Shown in pieces: positions 25,948 to 35,495 of a stretch of DNA of 64,000 bases. Source of the stretch: Marinospirillum insulare DSM 21763 (lineage in GTDB: Bacteria; Pseudomonadota; Gammaproteobacteria; Pseudomonadales; Halomonadaceae); NCBI RefSeq assembly GCF_000686905.1, contig NZ_KK366037.1:34194-98193 (forward strand), in the 5' to 3' direction. The notes beneath the pieces are model-generated. The model had not been told where the DNA came from, did not search any database, and saw only the letters and a list, made by a program, of their open reading frames with translations. The translations under genes were made by a program, and so were the position numbers. The first letter of the stretch is position 1; each line of letters opens with the position of its first letter.

Positions 25948-27477
25948 ATGACCAACAAGCCCACTAATAACTTGGATACCCTAGCTGAAGGAGACCTAGT
26001 CGCCTCATTAGACTTAGGCTCAAATAGCTTTCACCTTTTACTGGCACGCAAAGTAAAAGGTGAGCTGAGTGTTATTAAGCGTATGGGAGAAAAAGTTCAG
26101 CTAGCCGCTGGCTTAGATGCTAATAACCGACTTAGCGAAGCAGCTCAGCAACGCGGTTTAGAATGTTTAAAGCTGATGGCACCTTTTCTACAAGGATTGA
26201 GTGAAAGCCAAGTCACTCTAGTAGCTACCAACACCCTAAGAGCAGCACAGAATGCTCAAGAATTTATTGTTAGAGCAGAAGAAATCCTGGGTTTTCCAAT
26301 TCAAATTATTGCTGGTCGAGAAGAAGCTCGTTTAATTTATGTGGGGGTTGTTAATTCCAACCCTAAAATTCCAGAAAGACGCCTAGTTATCGATATAGGT
26401 GGTGGTAGTACTGAATTTATTATTGGTGAAGGCAAAGACCCGCTTCTACTAGAAAGCCTACACATGGGCTGCGTTAGCTATGCTAACCGCTATTTTACTA
26501 GCCCAGAAATTTCTGCAGATGACTTTCATAAAGCTTACCTAGCAGCAGGTGGTGAGCTATTGCACATCCAAAGACGCTTTCGTAATAAAGGTTGGCAGCT
26601 TGCTCATGGCAGTTCTGGCAGCATGAAAACGCTATCGCTTATTCTTGGCAAGGGTCAGTTTGCGCCCATTACCTTAGCTGGCTTAAAACAGCTGCACAGA
26701 GAACTCTTAGACACTGCTAATACAGAACAATGGCTGGTTTATGGCATTCGCCCTGAACGAGTTAGCTTGGTACCAGCTGGCTTAGCTATTTGCCTGGCTT
26801 TATTCGAGGCCTTAGATATTACCAGCATGGACTATTCAGACGGTGCCTTGCGGGAAGGTGTTTTGTATGAGCTACTTGGCAGCGGAACAGAAGAAGATGT
26901 GCGTGTACGTACGGTTAGGTCTGTGTCTGAGCGCTTTCAAATTGATAGCTCACAAAGTCACCTAGTAACTACAGCTGCTCTGCACGCTTTTGATCAAGTT
27001 GCTTACACTTGGGGCTTGGCCAACCCAAAATGGCGTAACAAGCTTGAATGGGCAGCTAATTTACATGAAATTGGCTTAAGTGTTGCGCATACTCAGTATC
27101 ATAAACATGGAGCTTATTTGGTGGGTTACGCAGACTTAGCAGGCTTTACGCGCCCACAGCAACAAATGCTGGCTGTTTTAATTCGCTGCCATCGCCGTAA
27201 ATTTTCTCTAGCAGAATTTAATCATTTCTCACCAGAAGATCAGCTCAAGCTACAGCGTTTAGCCCGTTTATTGCGTTTAGCAGTCTTGCTTCATCCTAGC
27301 CGCCCAGAAACACCATTTTTAGATTTCCGAATTAGCATTGATAACAGCCACTCTAAAGAAGCTATGCAAATTACTTTTGCTGAGGGTTGGCTAGAAGAAC
27401 AGCCTTTGTTAAGGAATGATTTACAAGCAGAGGCAAATTACTTAGCAGAAGCAGGCTTAGAGCTAAATTTTAACTAG
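25948..27477 (+). CDS. ppx: Exopolyphosphatase (Ppx/GppA family)
   Basis: This is a protein of about 509 residues from the ATG at 25948 (MTNKPTNN); a TTG nine codons earlier is an alternative. The actin-like ATPase motifs are clear: VASLDLGSNSFHLLLAR at the start and VIDIGGGSTEFIIG near residue 150. The C-terminal HD-like helical domain (about 310-500, with WAANLHEIGLSVAHTQYHKHGAYLV) gives the long Ppx form. It releases phosphate from polyphosphate chain ends. Its presence in the same genome region as ppk2 and a triphosphatase fits polyphosphate turnover. It is convergent with lysS. Confidence 0.9.
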   Translation: MTNKPTNNLDTLAEGDLVASLDLGSNSFHLLLARKVKGELSVIKRMGEKVQLAAGLDANNRLSEAAQQRGLECLKLMAPFLQGLSESQVTLVATNTLRAAQNAQEFIVRAEEILGFPIQIIAGREEARLIYVGVVNSNPKIPERRLVIDIGGGSTEFIIGEGKDPLLLESLHMGCVSYANRYFTSPEISADDFHKAYLAAGGELLHIQRRFRNKGWQLAHGSSGSMKTLSLILGKGQFAPITLAGLKQLHRELLDTANTEQWLVYGIRPERVSLVPAGLAICLALFEALDITSMDYSDGALREGVLYELLGSGTEEDVRVRTVRSVSERFQIDSSQSHLVTTAALHAFDQVAYTWGLANPKWRNKLEWAANLHEIGLSVAHTQYHKHGAYLVGYADLAGFTRPQQQMLAVLIRCHRRKFSLAEFNHFSPEDQLKLQRLARLLRLAVLLHPSRPETPFLDFRISIDNSHSKEAMQITFAEGWLEEQPLLRNDLQAEANYLAEAGLELNFN

Positions 27478-27503
27478 CCTGCTTCCTTTGGTGATTAGGT
27501 CAA

Positions 27504-29009
27504 CTAGTCAACTTCTGGACGCATCGCAGGGAAGAGCAATACATCACGAATTGACGGGCTATCGGTGAAAATCATCACTAGCCTGTCAATACCTATACCT
27601 TCACCCGCTGTCGGCGGCATACCATATTCTAGCGCACGAATATAATCGGCATCGTAGAACATGGCTTCATCATCACCCGCTTCTTTTTCTGCTACCTGTT
27701 CTAAGAAACGATCGCGCTGGTCTTCAGCATCATTTAACTCAGAAAAACCGTTAGCAATTTCACGACCACCAATAAAGAACTCAAAACGATCAGTCACTTC
27801 AGGGTCTTCATCATTACGACGCGCCAGCGGCGACACTTCAGCTGGGTAGGCAGTTATAAAAGTTGGCTGACGTAACTGGGTTTCTGCAACTTCTTCAAAA
27901 ATCTCGGTAATAATTCTGCCTAAACCCCATATAGCTTGCACTTCAATTTTTAAGGTTTTGGCGACCGCAGCAGCAGCTTCACGGCTAGCTAAATCGGCTT
28001 CACTAATACCCTTACCGTGCTTAATAATGGCTTCTTTCATGGTTAAGCGTTCAAAAGGCTTACCAAAATCATACACCTCACCCTGATAAGGGACTTGCGT
28101 AGTACCTAGCACTTGTTCAGCTAGGCTTTTTAATAGCTGCTCGGTGAAGGTCATTAGCTCTTGGTAGTCTGCATAAGCCCAGTAAAATTCAATCATGGTA
28201 AATTCTGGGTTATGACGCGTAGAAAGCCCTTCGTTACGGAAATTGCGGTTAATTTCATACACTCGCTCAAAACCACCTACTACCAAGCGTTTTAAGTAGA
28301 GTTCAGGCGCAATGCGTAGGTACATATCTTGGTCTAGCGCATTGTGATGGGTTACAAAAGGACGCGCCGTTGCACCGCCTGGTATGGCTTGCAGCATGGG
28401 CGTTTCAACTTCCATAAAGGCGTGATCTTCCATAAAACGGCGAATACCGCTAATAATTTTAGAGCGTGTTTTAAAAGTATCCCGTGATTCAGGGTTAACA
28501 ATTAAATCGACATAACGCTGACGGTAGCGAATTTCGGTATCTGACAAACCATGAAACTTATCAGGCAGTGGACGTAGGCTTTTGGTTAGCAATTGGCTTT
28601 GTTCAATAAACACATACAGGTCACCCTTACCAGACAGGTGCATCACACCTTCGGCACACACCAAGTCGCCAATATCCCAAGTTTTAATGTCTTGCTGTTG
28701 TTCTTCGTCTAGGCCTTTTTTATTAACGTAAAGCTGTATTTGTCCGCTAACGTCTTGAATAACAATAAAAGGACCACGCATACGCATAATACGGCCAGCA
28801 ACTTTAACGCGCTTATTAAGCTCGGCCAGTTCCTCTTTGGTTTTCTCGCCTAATTCGCTTTGTAAATCACCTGCATAGGCATCACGGCGAAAGGTGTTAG
28901 GAAAAGCATTACCTTGCTCACGACGAGCAGCTAGCTTAGAACGACGCTCAGCTATTAACTTATTGTCTTCTTCTAAATCTGGTATTTGGGGGGTGTCAGA
29001 GGTTGTCAT
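27504..29009 (-). CDS. lysS: Lysyl-tRNA synthetase, class II
   Basis: This 501-residue class IIb synthetase has an OB-fold anticodon domain (about 60-150, [17 protein letters not shown]). Motif 2 is [21 protein letters not shown] and motif 3 is [20 protein letters not shown]. It charges tRNA-Lys. It starts four bases after the prfB stop, with AAGG upstream, so the prfB-lysS pair is translated from one message, as in E. coli. Confidence 0.95.
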   Translation of the reverse strand: MTTSDTPQIPDLEEDNKLIAERRSKLAARREQGNAFPNTFRRDAYAGDLQSELGEKTKEELAELNKRVKVAGRIMRMRGPFIVIQDVSGQIQLYVNKKGLDEEQQQDIKTWDIGDLVCAEGVMHLSGKGDLYVFIEQSQLLTKSLRPLPDKFHGLSDTEIRYRQRYVDLIVNPESRDTFKTRSKIISGIRRFMEDHAFMEVETPMLQAIPGGATARPFVTHHNALDQDMYLRIAPELYLKRLVVGGFERVYEINRNFRNEGLSTRHNPEFTMIEFYWAYADYQELMTFTEQLLKSLAEQVLGTTQVPYQGEVYDFGKPFERLTMKEAIIKHGKGISEADLASREAAAAVAKTLKIEVQAIWGLGRIITEIFEEVAETQLRQPTFITAYPAEVSPLARRNDEDPEVTDRFEFFIGGREIANGFSELNDAEDQRDRFLEQVAEKEAGDDEAMFYDADYIRALEYGMPPTAGEGIGIDRLVMIFTDSPSIRDVLLFPAMRPEVD

Positions 29010-29013
29010 AGTT

Positions 29014-30112
29014 TTATAGACCTTGCTTTAAACTGGCTTCAATGAATTTATCCAGGTCACCATCTAACACGGCCTGGGTATTGCGTGTTTCTATATTGGT
29101 ACGCAAGTCCTTAATACGTGAATCATCTAAAACATAGGAGCGGATTTGGCTGCCCCAGCCTATGTCTGATTTTGAGTCTTCTAGTTTTTGCTTTTCTGCA
29201 TTGCGCTTATGCATTTCTAATTCAAACAAACGTGACTTTAGCTGTTTCATAGCAAAGTCTTTGTTTTGGTGCTGGGAACGCCCTGCCTGACAAGCCACTA
29301 CAGTATTGGTTGGCAAGTGGGTAATACGCACCGCAGATTCGGTTCGGTTAACGTGTTGCCCACCAGCACCCGATGCTCGGTAAACATCAATGCGTAAATC
29401 GGCTGGGTTAATGTCTATTTCAAAGCTGTCGTCTACTTCAGGCGAAACAAACACTGAAGTAAAGGAAGTGTGCCTGCGACCACCGGAATCAAAAGGACTT
29501 TTACGCACTAAACGATGCACACCGGTTTCGGTTCTTAACCAACCATAAGCATAACCGCCTTCTACGCTAATAGTGGCAGACTTAATGCCTGCTACATCAC
29601 CAGCAGAGATTTCGACAATTTGCGCTTTATATTCATGGGCATCGGCCCAGCGTAGGTACATACGCAAGAGCATTTCTGCCCAGTCTTGGGCTTCGGTACC
29701 CCCAGAGCCAGCCTGAATTTCTAAGTAGGCTGAATTAGCATCCATTTCGCCCGAAAACATGCGACGAAACTCTAAACTTTCTAGCTGTTTTTGTAGTTCA
29801 ACTAAATCTGCTTCAACGGCCTGGTAGGTTTCTTCATCGTCTTCTAAACCAGCCAGCTCTATTAAATCTTTTGCATCAACTAAACCAGAAGCCAAGTTAT
29901 CGAAAATTTCAACGAGATTTTCTAGGTCTGACCTTTCTTTACCTAAGGCTTGAGCCCGCTCCGGCTCATTCCAAACATCTGGCTGCTCTAATTCACGGGT
30001 AACTTCTTCTAATCGATCTTTTTTCTCGGCATAGTCAAAGGTACCCCCTAAGAACAGCAGCGCGTTCTTGCAGGTTTTTGATTAGGGAGACTAGCGGATT
30101 TATTTCCAACAT
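29014..30112 (-). CDS. prfB: Peptide chain release factor 2 with +1 programmed frameshift
   Basis: The gene starts at ATG 30112 with [17 protein letters not shown] and reaches an in-frame TGA after 25 codons (30035-30037). The slippery site is CTT TGA C (30040-30034), with the internal Shine-Dalgarno AGGGGG at 30044-30049, exactly as in E. coli prfB. After a +1 shift the frame reads [12 protein letters not shown] and continues for 340 codons, giving 365 residues, the normal RF2 length. The anticodon-like SPF motif ([10 protein letters not shown]) and catalytic GGQ ([10 protein letters not shown]) are present. RF2 itself reads TGA, so low RF2 raises frameshifting and restores RF2. Confidence 0.96.
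30034..30049 (-). promoter_or_regulatory. prfB recoding site (Shine-Dalgarno plus CTT-TGA-C)
   Basis: On the minus strand AGGGGG, then TAC, then CTT TGA C. The spacing between the stimulator and the slippery codon equals that of the characterised E. coli site. Confidence 0.95.
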
Positions 30113-30267
30113 AAGGAAGGCTCGCTCCAACAGGGTAAGATGAATTTATATAAATAAACGTGCTATTTTACCCAAATACCCTGCTAGCGGCTAGCATCCT
30201 AACAGCAAGCCTTTAAACTAGAGGTAGTTACCTTGCTAACAACTTAAAGTTACCTATAGAGTTACCT

Positions 30268-31080
30268 ATGGATATTAGTGTTATTGCTTCAGAAGAAGAA
30301 CTTGAGCTAAACCTTGGCGCTTGCCGTGCTAAGCTTGACCACACACAAGCCAAGGCATTAAGAGATCAGCTTACTGAGACTCTATTAAATGCCTTACAAA
30401 AAGAACCTAATTATTGGCAAACTTTAGCAGCAAAGCTGACCGAGCTTAAATACCTTGCCACCAGCCTACAAAGCTTAAATGACGAAGAGTTAACCCAAGT
30501 TATTACAGCTAGCCACCAACCTAGCTGGTTAGCTTTAGTGCGCTTTACCAACAAAGAACAACCTGAACTAGCTAAACGCCTATTAAAAACTATTGGTAAA
30601 ACTGGCTTACTCGCATTCATTAGCCTTGAAGAATTTACAGACCAGCTGCACTTGGAGCCAGCCACACCCCTAGCAGAAGTAATCACCGCTTTAGAGGCAC
30701 TTAAACCCCTAGTGGATAAGTTTGATTCACAACCCACAAGCGAAGAACTCAGCAAAACCAGTAAATTAAGTGATAGCTTCAACACTAAAGCTGCTAGCTT
30801 TTTAAATTTGCTGGCTAGTTTACCCGCTTCAAATTTAAGGCTTATCTTAAAAAAGCTAAATAGCAAAGAGCTTGGCTGGCTTATCTCTGCTTGCAAAATG
30901 CTTGAAATTACTAAGTTTTTAGATCAGCTAAAAACAATCTTGCCAGAAAAGCTTTTTATTAAACTAGAAAGCCAATGCCCTAACCAACTAAGTGACTCTG
31001 AACTACGCAAAATAATGACCAGCCTTAACCAAGAGTTTAAAGCGTTAAAAAAGCTGCTTGAAAATAGAAAAAACTCTTAG
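30268..31080 (+). CDS. Uncharacterised all-helical protein
   Basis: This 270-residue protein has no signal peptide or membrane segment. It is almost wholly helical, leucine- and lysine-rich, with repeating units of the type 'LNDEELTQVITASHQPSWLALVRF', 'LPASNLRLILKKLNSKELGWLISACKML' and 'KTILPEKLFIKLES'. The repeats recall HEAT/ARM or FliG-like helical repeats, but I cannot assign a family. The start has little Shine-Dalgarno; the ten bases agttacctat are duplicated just before and over the ATG (30248-30257 and 30260-30269). A minigene and a second unknown gene follow, suggesting one unit. Confidence 0.6.
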   Translation: MDISVIASEEELELNLGACRAKLDHTQAKALRDQLTETLLNALQKEPNYWQTLAAKLTELKYLATSLQSLNDEELTQVITASHQPSWLALVRFTNKEQPELAKRLLKTIGKTGLLAFISLEEFTDQLHLEPATPLAEVITALEALKPLVDKFDSQPTSEELSKTSKLSDSFNTKAASFLNLLASLPASNLRLILKKLNSKELGWLISACKMLEITKFLDQLKTILPEKLFIKLESQCPNQLSDSELRKIMTSLNQEFKALKKLLENRKNS

Positions 31081-31091
31081 AAGGATAAACA

Positions 31092-31136
31092 ATGCAAACA
31101 AGTACACACAATCAATTTTTTGGAGCTAGCCAGTGA
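31092..31136 (+). CDS. 14-codon minigene linking two unknown genes
   Basis: ATG at 31092 has a proper AAGGA (31081-31085) and encodes MQTSTHNQFFGASQ. Its TGA at 31134-31136 overlaps the GTG start of the next gene (GTGA, 31133-31136). It may be a translational-coupling leader. Being so short, it could also be chance. Confidence 0.4.
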   Translation: MQTSTHNQFFGASQ

Positions 31137-31603
31137 GCCTAGATGTTCAAATAAATAATCACCAGCTAGAAGTGTTAGATACTAGCTTAAGCCTACAAAT
31201 GAGTTTATTTGAAGGCTTGCATTTAGCTGCTGCGTTAGACGAACAGCTAAATGGTTCTGACCAATCATCTCAAACATTGGTTAATAAGTTTTACCAAAAC
31301 TTGTTAGAGAGTTTGATGTTATTGGGTGTAAGAGAAAGGCAGTTACTCTTAAATGAAGCCTCTTTAGAGGCCATGGCTTGTTTACTGCGTAGGTTTCGTG
31401 GCAAGCCCATTGCTAAAGCTTTAAGAGAGAACTTATCGCAACGTAGAATCAGCCAGGTTGAAGATGAAGCTTATTATCTGAAAACAGAATTATCTGCAGC
31501 CGAGGAACTATCCCAAGTTTTAATGCCTTTTTTTAACCACCTAGATCAGCAGGTAAAAGAAAGCAAAATAAAATTACAGGACCCTAAGGGCATTTACTTT
31601 TAG
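31133..31603 (+). CDS. Uncharacterised helical protein, second gene of an unknown pair
   Basis: This 156-residue protein reads from GTG at 31133, with GGAG at 31121-31124. It is soluble, helical and leucine-rich (FEGLHLAAALDEQL, LLESLMLLGVRERQLLL, ACLLRRFRGKPIAKALRENL), and ends in a charged helix. No family is recognised. It follows the 270-residue protein by 52 bases with a coupled minigene between. Its stop overlaps the stop of the convergent gene at 31600 (four-base overlap), so no terminator separates the two operons. Confidence 0.6.
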   Translation: MSLDVQINNHQLEVLDTSLSLQMSLFEGLHLAAALDEQLNGSDQSSQTLVNKFYQNLLESLMLLGVRERQLLLNEASLEAMACLLRRFRGKPIAKALRENLSQRRISQVEDEAYYLKTELSAAEELSQVLMPFFNHLDQQVKESKIKLQDPKGIYF

Positions 31604-32205
31604 TTAAACACTAAACCTTGTAAAGCTGACTCAAAGTCCTCGACCGTAGCCAGGTTTTCATTATGGTAGGTTAGGGTAAATACCAAACTTCGATTTTGTT
31701 CTAACTGCAGCATATACTGCACAACCCTTGTATTGGCTAGGTCGCCCGCATAAGAAAGCACAAACGCAGGATAATTTTGCACATTTCTACCTTCGCACAC
31801 ATCTAATATAACTTCACGCCCTAGGGTTTGGCTTAATAAAGTGGGTAAGGCAGAACAGGTCGACTTTATTTGCGCTGCCGCCTCTGGCACTAGGTCTTGA
31901 GTTTCAATTAAGGTGATATTGTCGTAGAAACCTTTGGTATTCTTAACCTTTTTAGTATTAAAAATAAGCTCTAGACCACCAGTACGCATGGTTTTGGATA
32001 ACTGCTCGCGCCCCTTAAGGTTTACTTCTGCTAAATCCTTGCTTGAGTTATCTGCATCATCCACAGCATTAAGCTCATCGAGGGTTAGCAAGCGCCAATT
32101 ATCTGGCAAATAAAAAGCCACACCAAAACGACTCAGTATTTTTGTTTCGGCAATAAGGTTAGGTGCAAACATGCAAAGCAGGCTAAAAAATACGACTAGG
32201 CGCAC
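31600..32205 (-). CDS. Exported protein of unknown function
   Basis: This 201-residue protein has a signal peptide (MRLVVFFSLLCMFAPNLIA, then ETKILS). The mature part begins RFGVAFYLPDNWRLLTLDEL, a pattern of small periplasmic PsbP/DcrB-like domains (weak resemblance). Two later cysteines (KSTCSALP and DVCEGR) could form a disulfide. It is the third gene of a unit with the outer-membrane protein (23 bases upstream) and the membrane-anchored cold-shock protein. Confidence 0.6.
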   Translation of the reverse strand: MRLVVFFSLLCMFAPNLIAETKILSRFGVAFYLPDNWRLLTLDELNAVDDADNSSKDLAEVNLKGREQLSKTMRTGGLELIFNTKKVKNTKGFYDNITLIETQDLVPEAAAQIKSTCSALPTLLSQTLGREVILDVCEGRNVQNYPAFVLSYAGDLANTRVVQYMLQLEQNRSLVFTLTYHNENLATVEDFESALQGLVFN

Positions 32206-32228
32206 TCACTTCTCCAACAAAAAATTAA

Positions 32229-32975
32229 TTAAAACCTTACGCCTAGTTCAAAATTGATAAGCTTTAAGCTGCCATCCGCAATGTCATCCTCCATATCGGA
32301 TTCAACCTTCCACTGATCAAAGCTTAACCGTGTTGTTAAAGCGCGTTTATTAGACGTTATATAGTCCATTCCTAGCCAGGCAGAGTAAGCAAGCATATCG
32401 GTTTGCTGTGGGTGGCTATTCTCTAAACCTTGATACTTTTCCCAACCACGCATCACCAAGCGGTACTCACTACCTATAACCCAATAGCTGTTGGCTGCAT
32501 GGTGTAAAGCTAGCTCAATACCAAAAGGCACATACATATAGTGCATACGCGTAATTTCTGATTCTGAGATCCCTGGTACATCTCTCGTCATTTTTGTGCC
32601 TTGCCATCCTAAGCCTGTCCACAAAGAAAAGTCACCAGTAAAACTAGTGAGATTCATTACACCTACACGGTAGGAGGCATGAGAATGGTCGACATCTATA
32701 TCTTGTTCAGCGCTTGCATACTCTTGCGTGGCATTACTCGTAAAGTTATGCCCTAAGCTTAAGCGATGATAGGCCATACCATTACTAATGACTTCTATAT
32801 CTGCATTAAGCATATAAATATTGCCGCTTAATTCATAATCAGCATCATTAGATTTCTGAGTAAGGTGTGTATAGCCTAAAGAAGGCGTTAAAAACAACGC
32901 AGAATCATCTTCTGCTTTGGCAGTTGCTGCCAGCAAAAAGCTGGCAGCTAAAGTCAGTAGTGTTATTTTTTTCAA
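32229..32975 (-). CDS. Outer-membrane beta-barrel protein
   Basis: This 248-residue protein has a signal peptide (MKKITLLTLAASFLLAATAKA), then EDDSALFLTPSLGYTHL. About ten amphipathic strands follow (MAYHRLSLGHNFTS, FSLWTGLGWQGTKM, LAYSAWLGMDYI), and it ends INFELGVRF with the terminal phenylalanine. No enzyme motif is visible. It sits 26 bases after the cold-shock-domain gene and 23 before the exported protein, probably one operon. Confidence 0.65.
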   Translation of the reverse strand: MKKITLLTLAASFLLAATAKAEDDSALFLTPSLGYTHLTQKSNDADYELSGNIYMLNADIEVISNGMAYHRLSLGHNFTSNATQEYASAEQDIDVDHSHASYRVGVMNLTSFTGDFSLWTGLGWQGTKMTRDVPGISESEITRMHYMYVPFGIELALHHAANSYWVIGSEYRLVMRGWEKYQGLENSHPQQTDMLAYSAWLGMDYITSNKRALTTRLSFDQWKVESDMEDDIADGSLKLINFELGVRF

Positions 32976-33001
32976 CTTTTAGCATCCTTATGCTTGAAAG
33001 C

Positions 33002-33463
33002 CTAGCGACTGAGGATAGACACATCCTCTGCCTGCAAGCCTTTTTCACCCTCTACTGAAGCAAACTTAACTTTTTGTCCTTCGCGCAGAGTACGATGGCC
33101 GGTACCGCGTATAGAACGGAAATGAACAAAAACCTCGCCACCATTGTCACGAATAATAAAGCCGTAACCCTTGTTTATATTGAACCATTTCACTATGCCT
33201 TCTTCACGACTTTCATCGTTATCTTGCTCTTCATTATCTGCGTAGGCTGACGCATAGTTAACTTGGCTTGCTTTAGCTCGTAAAAACTCATTAAGCGTCG
33301 CTGCCAAAAAGATAAGCACAAAAACTAGCAGGTAGATTTTTATTGTTGCTGGGGTATCAAAAGCATTACTGGGTAAACCAAGTAACGAAGGCAGTAAAAT
33401 GGGGGCAAGCAAAGCAACTAGAAGGCTCACCAGAACATTTCTTATCAGTGTATTATTCAACAT
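33002..33463 (-). CDS. Membrane-anchored cold-shock-domain protein
   Basis: This 153-residue protein has two hydrophobic segments (about 9-30 and 41-58), then an acidic linker (71-87). A complete cold-shock domain follows (88-152), with RNP1 KGYGFI (98-103) and RNP2 VFVHF (111-115). Ordinary CspA proteins are about 70 residues and free. Tethering would place single-stranded RNA/DNA binding at the inner membrane, with the domain predicted cytoplasmic. It heads a unit with an outer-membrane protein and an exported protein, and is divergent from slyX. Confidence 0.8.
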   Translation of the reverse strand: MLNNTLIRNVLVSLLVALLAPILLPSLLGLPSNAFDTPATIKIYLLVFVLIFLAATLNEFLRAKASQVNYASAYADNEEQDNDESREEGIVKWFNINKGYGFIIRDNGGEVFVHFRSIRGTGHRTLREGQKVKFASVEGEKGLQAEDVSILSR

Positions 33464-33578
33464 ATAGTTTCTCTAAATCAAAAGTACTAGGAAAAAAAGT
33501 AAACGGTATCAATTAACCGGAACACATTATAACCACGTCTGACGACAAATGCTTATACAAGGTAAGAGGTAAAGTGAT

Positions 33579-33803
33579 ATGAAGCAATACGAAAAACGTC
33601 TCATAGGTCTTGAATCGCAACTTGCGTTTCAAGATGACTTGATAGAACAGCTAAATCAGCAGGTTATTTTACAGCAAAACGACCTACTACTCATGCAAAA
33701 ACAATTGCAGCTTATGGCACAGCGCTTTAAAGAGCTAGAGGCAACCAACGAGCAGCAAGGCGATCAACCCTCGGCTGAAGATGAAAGACCGCCTCACTAT
33801 TAA
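33579..33803 (+). CDS. slyX: SlyX family protein
   Basis: This 74-residue coiled-coil protein (EKRLIGLESQLAFQDDLIEQLN, QQNDLLLMQKQLQLM) has the diagnostic tail ERPPHY. SlyX proteins are small, soluble and of unknown function. The length matches the family. It stands alone between the divergent cold-shock gene and the convergent bolA gene, ten bases from the latter. Confidence 0.9.
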   Translation: MKQYEKRLIGLESQLAFQDDLIEQLNQQVILQQNDLLLMQKQLQLMAQRFKELEATNEQQGDQPSAEDERPPHY

Positions 33804-33813
33804 ATTCTTAGCT

Positions 33814-34128
33814 TTAGCTACCAACACCAAGGCAATTAGGTGAGTCGGGGCGTTGTTCACCCTTAGCCTGCCACTCTTTTAGTGTATGCAGGTGAAGTGC
33901 TAAAGCATGAACAGGTCCTGCCATTTCTTCTGCAAGCAAACCATAAATTTTTTGATGACGTTTTACAGGTAGTAGTCCATTAAAGTCGTCGCTGACCAAA
34001 GTTAGCTTAAAATGACTTTCTCGACCAGGCGGGCCTGAATGTTGATCACTCTCATTTTCTATTTGTATCAACTGCAAGTTTAACGCTTGTGTTAATTTGC
34101 TACGAATTGCTTCTTCAACCTTTGCCAT
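33814..34128 (-). CDS. BolA-family protein
   Basis: This 104-residue protein has the class II KH-like fold of BolA: AIRSKLTQALN, GPPGRESHFKLTLVSDDF and KRHQKIYGLLAEEM with the conserved His, ending in HALALHLHTLKEW. BolA proteins pair with monothiol glutaredoxins in iron-sulfur metabolism and affect cell shape. It lies five bases after the DUF3422 gene, with which it is probably cotranscribed. Confidence 0.85.
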   Translation of the reverse strand: MAKVEEAIRSKLTQALNLQLIQIENESDQHSGPPGRESHFKLTLVSDDFNGLLPVKRHQKIYGLLAEEMAGPVHALALHLHTLKEWQAKGEQRPDSPNCLGVGS

Positions 34129-34133
34129 AATAT

Positions 34134-35486
34134 TTATCTCTCTTCTAATCCTGAGCGGTGACCTTCTCTTTCTGGGTCACTGGCTTCAACTATAAACTTC
34201 TTAATACGGCGTGTGACCCACCAAACACTACCCACCACTAAAGGCACAGCCAATGCTTTTGCAAGATTCACATTAATGGGTAGGCCTAAGGGTTCAAACG
34301 CACCTAATAGATAGCCTAGCAAACTCACTCCATAATAGCTTATAGCTGCAATCGACAAACCCTCAACGGTTTCTTGCATGCGTAACTGTACTCTAGAGCG
34401 TCGATTCATAGAGGCTAGTAAGCGGCGATTTTGCTCTTCTAATTTAAGGTCAACTCGAGTACGAATAAGATCACCAGCACGTTCTATACGTGCAGCTAAA
34501 TCCTCTAAACGGCGACTAGTAGATTCACAAGTATTGGCAGCAGGTGTTAAGCGTCTTGCAAAAAAAGCTTTAAGAGTAAAGTTAGGTACATTTTCACTTT
34601 CTTTTAGCTCGTCTAATCGACGCATCACCAACTGATAATAAGCACGGGTGGCAGAAAAACGAGAAATAGTGTCGGCACTGAGGCGTTCAATTTGGGCTGC
34701 CATACTGGTGAGTTCACCCAAGAGTTTACGCTCATCTTCCAAGCCTTCAGTGACTGATAAGTTGGTTATAATTTCAGCTAGCTGTTGATCTAGCTGACGC
34801 AACACAGGTGCTAACTCTCTAGCAGGGCGAGCTCCCAACAAGGCCATTAAACGGTAAGTTTCTAGCTCTAAAACGCGCAGTATTAAACGACCTGTTTGGT
34901 TGTCGTTCAGCTCATGGTTATGCAGCAAAATACGTCCACAGCCATCACCATGTAAACGAAATGCACTCCATAGGGTAGCGGCACCTTCCATTAGACGACC
35001 ACTAACCAACCTATGACCTTCAAAACAATCTGCTAAGGCTTCTCTATCTAGGGGAGTGTCTTCCGCTGCTTGCACTTCTAAGTGTAAACCTGCCACTAAA
35101 AGCCCAGGTATTGCTTCTAGCCAGTCTGCAGGCAATAAAGCTAGGGCGGGCTGAGCAAAAGCTTCTTCACTTTTACCTGAACGAATAAAAGTGTAGGTAA
35201 CAAACTCTAAGTGCCTTTCCCAACGAACCTTTACATCACCTAACTGCTGGTAAAAGCTATTTTCTCGTGATGAAGGCGGATTAACACCATAACGATGACA
35301 AAGCTCACAAAGGTGATCAAAATCTGCCTGCTTATCATTTTCATCTAACAAAAGTGCAAGGTGAGAAACACGCACTGGGCAACCTATCACAGGAAAAGGC
35401 CTAGCGTGCAACTCGTGATAAAGGGAGTCGCGTGCCGGATGAAGTTTAGGTAGAACTAAACGATTGGATGAAGTGATAAGAGACAA
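34134..35486 (-). CDS. DUF3422-family membrane protein
   Basis: This 450-residue protein has the N-terminal family motif LYHELHARPFPV. A long central coiled coil follows (about 225-370, with many Arg/Leu heptads, SRRLEDLAARIERAGDLIRTRV), then two C-terminal hydrophobic segments (about 380-425). Members are of unknown function and are often annotated as putative membrane-anchored proteins. An inverted repeat with 12-base arms lies ten bases upstream of the start (35496-35530). bolA follows. Confidence 0.8.
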   Translation of the reverse strand: MSLITSSNRLVLPKLHPARDSLYHELHARPFPVIGCPVRVSHLALLLDENDKQADFDHLCELCHRYGVNPPSSRENSFYQQLGDVKVRWERHLEFVTYTFIRSGKSEEAFAQPALALLPADWLEAIPGLLVAGLHLEVQAAEDTPLDREALADCFEGHRLVSGRLMEGAATLWSAFRLHGDGCGRILLHNHELNDNQTGRLILRVLELETYRLMALLGARPARELAPVLRQLDQQLAEIITNLSVTEGLEDERKLLGELTSMAAQIERLSADTISRFSATRAYYQLVMRRLDELKESENVPNFTLKAFFARRLTPAANTCESTSRRLEDLAARIERAGDLIRTRVDLKLEEQNRRLLASMNRRSRVQLRMQETVEGLSIAAISYYGVSLLGYLLGAFEPLGLPINVNLAKALAVPLVVGSVWWVTRRIKKFIVEASDPEREGHRSGLEER

Positions 35487-35495
35487 GGGTTCACC

